From Spisula solida (taxonomy: Eukaryota > Mollusca > Bivalvia > Venerida > Mactridae), in contig OX365946.1 of assembly GCA_947247005.1 (NCBI GenBank), forward strand, positions 3,852,453-3,916,452: DNA of 64,000 nt, written 5' to 3'. Position numbers and translations under genes: made by a program. This document shows positions 57,313-64,000 of this stretch, in pieces. Numbering within the stretch: the stretch's first letter is position 1; each line of letters opens with the position of its first letter. Under the pieces are notes generated by a model. That model saw only the letters and a program-made list of their open reading frames with translations, ran no database searches and was not told the DNA's origin.

Positions 57313-57861
57313 GCCGCGTTATACTAAAGACTAAATAAAATTGTTACCAATAATACCCTTGCTAGAAAATCGGCATAACGTGATTTTGCATGAACATTTG
57401 TGTGGCTTTCCTAATCACATATTCCTCTCACCGGACCGTGTCCAGTATAATCATGTATAAATCTTACTCGTCATTAGTTAATGTTTCAGTCAATTCTACA
57501 ATTTCACTTCTAAACTGACACTAGTAATATGAACTAAGGCAAAGCCTACTAGTGGATTTAATATTAGATATTTTATAATGCTCAGAAATATTTTCAGATA
57601 CACGTAGTAAACTACTTTGTGTGAATTTTTATGAAGAAATAACAAAAAGGAGAATACATAATTACACCTTCTGATTTCACCCTGGAACCCAAAATAAATT
57701 TGTATTGTAAAGTTTTTTTGGCAACATTTATAAGGACTAGAAATAAGTCAACATACATTTGACCAATTGGATGTGCAGTTTTGTAATGTCACCAGATTAT
57801 TAACATACCATAAATTAATGTTTAAGTACTTGTTAGTTCCACATATTTTATTTATTTGAAT
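57313..57861. other. Intergenic, no feature seen
   Basis: Could be the body of the SINE but no tail or conserved domain is evident. Confidence 0.35.
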
Positions 57862-57940
57862 AAGGTAAAAGTAGAAGAAAAATACACAATTAGGGCCTCC
57901 TGTATTTCAAATGAGGACTTGGGATCCAATGATGGTGCAG
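57862..57940 (+). repeat. Dispersed family E fragment
   Basis: AAGGTAAAAGTAGAAGAAAA, ACACAATTAGGGCCTCCTG and GAGGACTTGGGATCCAATGA match 31066-31150. Confidence 0.5.
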
Positions 57941-58198
57941 TTTCCTTGGGTTTTTCTTTTTCACTCTGGGAACTGCCAATATTGGCTGTCATTTGGAGGT
58001 AGTTGGTATACAGAGGTTAGATTTATAGCTATGCTCATTCAGGTTTTTGTACAAAGGTTAACAACAAATTAGGCCTTATTGGATATTACATGTACTTGTT
58101 AAATATGTTGTTAGCTAATAATGCATTTCAAATGTTTTAAGCTCTGAATTAATCAATTCAAAAAGGTGCAAAGAAGTCTTTTCATTTTTAATATTTTT

Positions 58199-58270
58199 TC
58201 GGACAGACAAACATTCATTCAGATAGAAAAATATACATTCGGACTGACAAATATTTATTCGTACTGACAA
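58199..58270 (+). repeat. 20-bp tandem repeat, 3.5 units
   Basis: Unit CGGACWGACAAAYATTYATT repeats three and a half times with few differences. It is followed by TCTGTCGGTCGGACGGACTG, a typical end of mollusc repeats. Confidence 0.65.
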
Positions 58271-58639
58271 CGGTTTTTCTTTCTGTCGGTCGGACGGACT
58301 GATGGTTTTTTAAATTTGTGCGAAGTCTGCGAATATATATTATGTACGTATGTGTAATAATGTCCATCTATCAATTGTCCGGTAAAAAGCCAATCAAGTG
58401 TGAGATATATAGGGATTACTTAGTGAATTAATAATAATAGTGAATTATGGATAACGGTTCATAGAAGTCACCCAGGTTCTAGCACATTTGCAGCAGACAT
58501 GTTCGTTTCAAAGCTATCGGTATTAAGTTATTTACGCGACATTCGATTTAAAAACATTTCATTTCTGGAACTAATCAGGACAGTAAAAATTTAAAAATAC
58601 ATGTTGTATATGAATTAAGTAACGAATATATATAAACCT

Positions 58640-58735
58640 TGTCGTGCAGATAAGGAAAATAATTGGCACGATCGTCATGTGGATAAGGAAAATAATCGGC
58701 ATGGCCGTCGTGCAGATAAGGAAAATACTCGTACA
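58640..58735 (+). repeat. 33-bp hairpin array, segment 1
   Basis: About three units of GATAAGGAAAATAATTGGCA followed by CGACCGTCGTGC, in variant form. Open frames occur on both strands only because 33 is 11 codons. Related segments lie at 59140-59280 and 60170-60737. Confidence 0.7.
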
Positions 58736-59139
58736 CCATCGTGTAGCCAAACCATTTCGACGCATTACAATACAGGACTGTAGCGTCGCACCCAAAAGTA
58801 AATTAATTTCGTTAAATTTGCTTTTTATGCCTAATTCTGGCATTTTTCGGCTCTGTATATGATACATGTTTTTTTAAAAAAGTACGAAAACCGTTTAAAT
58901 ATCAGTAAATAAAGAATTAAATCAGCACGCTCCGTAGCTGAAAATCTCATGAAAACGGTACAAGCCTAAAGACCGTTAACGATGGTTAAATTCGAGGTCA
59001 TAATTGTGACCTAGCCGTGTTTAAGTAGTTGGATGAACATGTCACTGTGTATTTTATGACTATTGTTAGTGGATATCACGAGAAAAAAGTGTATTCTTCA
59101 TTGACATGCCATATAGTTCATGGTGGTTAGACGTAGTAA
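58736..59139. other. Unique sequence between array segments 1 and 2
   Basis: No array unit, SINE head or ORF recognised. May be an insertion that split the array. Confidence 0.4.
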
Positions 59140-59280
59140 CCACTGTGCAAATAAGGAACATAATTGGCACGACTCAGTCATGCAGATAAGAAAATAAGTG
59201 AATAAGGACAGTAATTGGCATGACCGTCAAGCGCATACTAGGACAATAATAGGCACCACCGTCGTTCAGATAAGCAAAGT
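59140..59280 (+). repeat. 33-bp hairpin array, segment 2
   Basis: AATAAGGAACATAATTGGCA, GACAGTAATTGGCATGACCG, then TAGGCACCACCGTCGTTCAG show four decayed units with variable spacing. Confidence 0.65.
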
Positions 59281-59411
59281 ATAGATGTACAACGACCTTC
59301 GAAATATGACCTTTGGGCGAGTTCATTTGCTAAGGTTGAAACGATATTTACCGTTATTTTTCTAATATATTAAGAATATATCTTATAAATTCACGTCATC
59401 TGTCCAGTTGA

Positions 59412-59516
59412 CAGCGTGGCCTAGTGGTTAAGATCATCTATACTCTACACTAATCTGTACTCATAACGTTCTTTTTATATAGGCTGTGGGTTCGAGTCCG
59501 CTGCTAAACTTTTTTT
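59412..59516 (+). repeat. tRNA-like element with intact pol III promoter
   Basis: A-box TGGCCTAGTGG at 59417-59427, perfect B-box GGTTCGAGTCC at 59489-59499, and a T7 run at 59510-59516 as a pol III terminator. CAGCG near the start can pair with CGCTG after the B-box. The A-to-B distance of about 61 bases and the lack of an anticodon stem argue against a normal tRNA gene unless an intron is present. Best read as a tRNA-derived SINE or pseudogene that could still be transcribed. Confidence 0.55.
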
Positions 59517-59982
59517 CAATAATTTTAATATCAAAATACATGAGTGTTTTTTTCATATTTTTTATTACTTAATGAATAATAAAATAATGTTTAAGTATAA
59601 TACAAAGTTGCTTTGTTTCGTTTATTTTACGAGTTTAGCCTGCCCTGGATATTGTATTTATTCTTCATATGACAATCGGGTTGAATTACAAACTATTTTC
59701 ATCATTGGTTTCCCTGGAATTAGAATTGGAATCATCACTCTAAGAATATTCTGTAGAAACTTCAACATTAATAAGCGTTTACTCTGGTAATACAAGGAGC
59801 ACAGATTGGGTGACAGATGACCGATAGCTCTGTTCAACAGTCTTGACGTGGGAGTGTTTTCAAGGATTAAAATAGAGAAAAAATGTACGAAGGAAATAGA
59901 TATATTTTAAAAATACATGTATATTTAAAATAGAAATGCACGCGAATTTATTATTTGGCAAAATTTAAAAAATATTCAAAAT
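59517..59982. other. Sequence between the two convergent tRNA-like elements
   Basis: AT-rich; includes an unrecognised 72-codon ORF at 59572-59790. Confidence 0.4.
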
Positions 59983-60060
59983 GGGTGGGATTCGAACCCA
60001 AACAAAAAATCTATTTAGTTTCATAAGCATTAGCTTAGCCTACTGCGCCATGAAGGAACG
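59983..60060 (-). repeat. tRNA-like element, minus strand
   Basis: On the minus strand, A-box TGGCGCAGTAGG at 60050-60039 and perfect B-box GGTTCGAATCC at 59998-59988. A run of six Ts follows further downstream (minus strand, near 59971). It points toward the plus-strand element at 59412. The body lacks an anticodon stem, so it is not called a functional tRNA. Confidence 0.55.
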
Positions 60061-60169
60061 ATGTAAGCTACAATTTCAAATAATAGATTTCTTTTCCGAA
60101 TACACCCCTTTTACCTGGATTATTTCATTATTAAAAGTACAGTTAAGCCCGAACGATTGTGGTTTATCT

Positions 60170-60737
60170 ATAATCGGGTCGAACGTCAAGCACATAGGGA
60201 CAATAATTAGCACAACAGTCGTTCAGATAAGCAAAGTAATCGGGACGAACGCCAAGCACATAAGGAAAATAATTAGCTCGACAGTTTTTCAGATAAGCAA
60301 AGTAATCGGGACGGCCGTCAAGCGCATGAGGAAAATGATTTGCACGACCGTCGTTCAGATAGCAAAGTAATCGGGACGACCGTCATGCACATAAGGAAAA
60401 CAAGTGGCACGACCGTCGTACGGATGATAAAAATAATTGGCACGACCGTCATGCGCATAAGGTAAATAATTGGCAGGACCATCATAAGGATAAGACAAAT
60501 AATTGGCACGACTGTCGTGCGCATGACTGTTGTACGGACAAGGAAAATAATTGGCATGACTGTCATGCACATACACGAATAATTGGCACGACCGTAATAC
60601 GGATAAGAAAAATAATTGCCATGACTGTCGTGTGCATAAGGAAAATAATTCTCACGAGCGTCGTGCGGGTAAGGAAAATAATTCGCACGTCAGTGGTGCA
60701 CATTAGGAAAATAATTGGCACGACCATTATTAGTCAT
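60170..60737 (+). repeat. 33-bp hairpin array, main segment, about 17 units
   Basis: The unit is ATAAGGAAAATAATTGGCAC followed by GACCGTCGTGCGG; the period of 33 bases is clear from AATAATTGG at 60432 and 60465. Most units contain GCACGACCGTCGTGC or a variant, a 7-bp inverted repeat around one base. Some units at the left read AGCACGACAG-TCGTTCAGA. ORFs on both strands (for example 60318-60572 minus) follow from the 11-codon period. No protein role is inferred. Confidence 0.8.
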
Positions 60738-62159
60738 TGTGCAATGCGTGCAAATTGTCATAACTTTCTTAACTAAGTACAATTGACGACGTACCTATTG
60801 TTTTCATGAAAGGCCTTTCATTTTGACCAGAACTAATTTTTTACCAACTTGGTCTCTCTTTGACTTTGTCCAGTCCATGATCCAATTCCGCTTGGAAAAA
60901 CGAAAATATTGCAAGGCGACACCGCATATAGGTCGATCATATTCACAAGACAGCAACAAACATTATACAATTTTGCTCGCATACAAGTAGACTCATGACA
61001 CAAGTAAAGTGCATTGAATCAGCACCATGATGTCGTGAAGTCCTATCTTTCAATTTTATGATGCAGACCATTCTAGTGCTCAACTTGGAAGGTCATCAAT
61101 CCTGAATCAATCCATTTGTTATAAATCCGTGGGATTTTTTTCCTTTTGGTTATTTAATGTCGGAAATTTCATATGCATTTAACTCATAGGTTTGAGCACA
61201 CGATGTTTTTGTAGGATCGACCTTGAACTGATTTACTGAAGGGAAGGTAGTATGTAGAACGGAACGGTTTAAAAACTCGCCGCTTCGCGTCTCGGATTTT
61301 GTACTTTCCCTTACAGTATCGAGTGTCCGTTTATTTTATTGAATATTTCTTAGATAATAAGTATACAAAAGAACATTTTGGGGCTCAACGATTTCGTGAT
61401 TTAAAAAAAAATCTTATTTTATTACATTCACTTTTTTCGACTCCGCATTTTTTTAAAACCGGAAATAACTTTTTCTTAAACCATTTGTACCAACTCAAAA
61501 CTCTGAAGAATACGTGCTACATTGTAAAGCGCTGCTGGCTCTTAATTCCCCTATAAATCTTAGAATAGTTAAAATTAAGTTCTATAGATTTGTGTCTAAA
61601 GTAATTCCCGCCATTGGGTGTTTGGTCATTACTGGCTTTTAATGTCTGTGGAAGTAGGTTTTTTCAATTTCTACTTTTTGTCATAGACATTGCTTTATAT
61701 TTGATAACAGAAAATCTGAGGTAAAGAGTTTTAATAATGCAATTCCACTTTTTAATATTCTGCCACTCTACAAATCGAATCAGAAACGTAGCTAGTGTCC
61801 TTTCTATTCTGATATGTGCCCCTACTACTATGCGTCAAATACACATTCTGCAGTTCTGCAGTTTGTATGAAATCATTAAACCTCTTTTATGATAACATTA
61901 GCTGTAGCATCCGTAATTAAAATCGTTGTCATGCAAAATGGAACTGAAAAGATATTCCTTTTTTAATGTTAATATGTAAATAAAGTAAGGGGAGATCCGT
62001 AAATAAGTAAGTTTGGAGCTTGCGTCTTTGACCCTTTATCCATGCATATCATGGGTATACTTTGTATGAATACAAATGTATATATCAGTTAGGTAATACA
62101 TTATTTTTAAACAATACGAAAGTAATAATATGACATATTAAGGATAGTTTCCGTTTCAT
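60738..62159. other. Intergenic, no gene confirmed
   Basis: AT-rich. ORF 61299-61556 (85 codons) is unrecognised and partly low-complexity. A CGCCGCTTCGCGTCTCGG motif near 61278 resembles loop sequences of foldback elements, but no arms were found. Confidence 0.35.
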
Positions 62160-63120
62160 TTTCGTCACAATGAGTCTAATTATGAATATATTAACCAATA
62201 TAATCCAAAAAGGGATTAGATATTTTAAGTAATATGTTCAGAAAGGCATTATTTATATTTAATAAATCCAGTTAAAGATATTTAACGGGAAATAAACAAG
62301 AGCTGTTGGATAAGCATAAGAGTTGTATACGACAGCAAAGTAGCAAACAAGTAAGTTATGTTTAAAGCAATCTTGACTCGCAAACAACAACACCAATATG
62401 TACAAAAAATATAGAAAGTTTACCAGGGATGTCAGCACTCAACTTAACCAGCTCAGCAAACAAAACATAAAAAAACCACATGCCCCACTTACACAGCACA
62501 ATGCCCAAAAAGTAACTGAACGAGAAAATGAACTGCCCAACTACAGCTGTCGAAATGAATTACCTAGTTTCAGCAATCAACAGCCTAACACGTACCAAAA
62601 ACGTTCGAGGATCTTTAACTAACATATGTTAGGTATTGATTTGAAACCACCTTACATTTAAAAAATAATATATTAAGACACACAGGGAAGGCAGCATTTA
62701 ACTTAACCAGCAGAGTACAAAAACATTTAAAACAACCATACAAGGCACAATGCCCAACTAAACAGGAAAAAGATCTGTCCCAGTCTAAGCTGTCGAAAAG
62801 AAGAATAAATTAGTTTCAACAATCTAAAAGCTGAATACCCTAGCTGAATGATATTCAATATCAAGTCGATATTAAGCATGAATACCGCATAATCGATAGG
62901 GGCAAGATCACCCATACAATTTGAAAATCCTTGGCCTATGAAATAAGTTTATTAACCCATGACCCGCTTGGTTGCTTGACACGATCAGTTTACCTGTTTT
63001 ATTAAATTGTGTCTGCTTGGTCAGAGAGAATAATAAATCCCGCACAATGGTCACGTGTAGACGAAAGTGTAATTCTTGCATCAATTACCGCAAATATGTA
63101 CAACTTTTCATGACATAAAA
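62160..63120 (+). repeat. Dispersed family C copy containing family A modules
   Basis: Family C landmarks (CACAATGAGTCTAATTATGA at about 62167; CAAGTCGATATTAAGCATGA, ATCGATAGGGGCAAGATCA, GTTTATTAACCCATGACC, GAGAGAATAATAAATCCCGC and GGTCACGTGTAGACG) flank a pair of family A modules at 62415-62830. It is the same strand as 34816-35525. Confidence 0.7.
62415..62830 (-). repeat. Two family A modules inside the family C copy
   Basis: Module 1 has GTCAGCACTCAACTTAACCA, CAGCTCAGCAAACAAAACAT and GCACAATGCCCAAAAAG. Module 2 has AAGGCAGCATTTAACTTAAC, GCAGAGTACAAAAACA, AGGCACAATGCCCAACTAAA and AGTCTAAGCTGTCGAAAAG. Both are the minus-strand form of 4886-5105. Confidence 0.7.
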
Positions 63121-63239
63121 TGTATATAGGATTGCTGCGGATAATAATAAATTACAAACGCTTTAGTCTCTCACTTCATTGTTTACTAGGTATACCAATT
63201 TACTTGAACATAAGGATGTTTCATTTGTCTGGAAATATA

Positions 63240-64000
63240 ATATTCTACTGAAGCATTAGTTTAGTTACTTAGTATATCGGTAATCACAGAATATGTTCAA
63301 TCAAAGGAAGACGTGTTCATACAATTCTTCGCAAAACACCATAGCTTTATTAATATTACAGTAAATTACTATGTTTTAAAAATAACACAAGAAGTACTCA
63401 GTCGTCTACATTTTGTATCACCAACCCTTGTTTAGAAAACATTTTGAATAACATTGCGTTGTCCTGCAATACTGCAATGATTAAAAAGCAAATCAATATA
63501 ATCGATACGTAGCTTATGAAACAAAAAAGCGAAAGTAGATTTTACTGTATAAGTTCGTCACAAATAGCGCCTTCAATTAAAGGCCAATCTTAAGCTTAAG
63601 ATTTAAAAGGTTCTATATTAAATAAAGTTTATCGTAAAGAACAATTGAATGAACACATTGATATATTGAGTAAGTCAATATTTACCATGAGCCATGTGAC
63701 GTAATCTTTAGCTCGGAATGCGCGTATAATATGTAAGGAAAAAGTAAAAAAACAATGACAACACTTATTAGTCGACATTCAATTTTCTTAAACAATATCA
63801 ACATTGCTGTAATACACCATCGGCGATAATACGAAACCTGCATATTCACGGCTTTTGTAGCCACTTGTATCGCCACTGGAAAATATATACGTAATTGTGC
63901 GATGTAATATAACACTCTTCAATCATTAGTAATATGCTTTGAGCTGTTACACAGTAGTGTTGTAATGATGGTTCGTTTTGTTTATATTTCTAACGTATTT
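63240..64000 (-). repeat. Dispersed family B, inverted copy reaching the window edge
   Basis: Reverse complement of the outer parts of 46975-48332: GTAGCTTATGAAACAAAAAAG, GCGAAAGTAGATTTTACTGT, CCATCGGCGATAATACGAAA, AACACTCTTCAATCATTAGT and TGTTGTAATGATGGTTCG. The middle is shorter than in the 47-kb copy. It continues beyond the right edge. Confidence 0.65.

Noticed and set aside
59412..60060. Functional tRNA genes
   Set aside because: A- and B-boxes are good but no anticodon stem or full cloverleaf can be drawn; better explained as SINE heads or pseudogenes.
58571..60572. ORFs with repeated VPIIFLI/IRKIIGT-like units on both strands
   Set aside because: Produced by the 33-bp (11-codon) tandem array; no independent coding evidence.
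58640..60737. CRISPR-like appearance of short hairpin repeats
   Set aside because: Units are contiguous without unique spacers and the genome is eukaryotic; this is a satellite.
61299..61556. 85-codon ORF
   Set aside because: Low-complexity, unrecognised, near a foldback-loop-like motif; no supporting gene structure.

Overview
This window looks like non-coding, repeat-dense DNA from an animal nuclear genome, most plausibly a bivalve mollusc. By eye it is AT-rich. It has no long open reading frames and no operons or Shine-Dalgarno-type spacing. It carries repeat types I associate with bivalve genomes: modules rich in AGGTCAAGGTCA or AGGTCAAAGGTCA, 'Kgacggacggac' type repeat ends, tRNA-headed SINE fragments, TA-flanked mariner-type MITEs, and palindromes with CTCGGCAAAGCCTCG-like loops. 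The organism call is inference; no species marker is present.

The left 2 kb may hold the 3' end of a gene on the plus strand: a donor site at the window edge, candidate internal exons at 620-687 and 1187-1270, a possible terminal coding exon at 1740-1906, and an AATAAA at 2067. Past this I found no convincing cellular gene. The only recognisable protein homology is a decayed C-terminal piece of a non-LTR retrotransposon ORF2 at about 32.18-32.68 kb. The other short ORFs look like chance, or are kept open by tandem repeats whose period is a multiple of three.

Region by region. 2.4-5.1 kb: interspersed bivalve-type repeats and RFX-like palindromes. 7.92-14.46 kb: a 6.5-kb inverted-repeat element with arms of about 1.7 kb around a degenerate 42-bp tandem array. 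16.29-21.46 kb: a 5.2-kb element with inverted terminal repeats of about 480 bp. It sits in a 45-bp satellite with an apparent ATCAA target duplication and was itself hit by two SINE-like insertions, a palindrome element and a MITE. 21.46-22.22 kb: the rest of the 45-bp satellite. 22.7-31 kb: sparse dispersed repeats. 31.6-32.7 kb: a mariner-type MITE abutting the retrotransposon fossil. 33-43.5 kb: dispersed repeats and MITEs. 44.35-45.64 kb: a modular tandem repeat element. 45.83-46.83 kb: a 1-kb TA-flanked MITE. 47-50.2 kb: dispersed repeat copies carrying a nested set of elements. 50.4-57 kb: an inverted pair of dispersed repeats plus a very young-looking foldback element at 55.36-55.78 kb. 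58.6-60.7 kb: a 33-bp array of hairpin units, broken up by single-copy sequence containing two convergent tRNA-like pol III promoters. 62-64 kb: more copies of dispersed families.

The main story is layered transposition. Several insertions can be ordered by nesting, by duplicated target sites and by 'empty' paralogous copies elsewhere in the window. Identities quoted are by-eye impressions from the sequence, not computed alignments.
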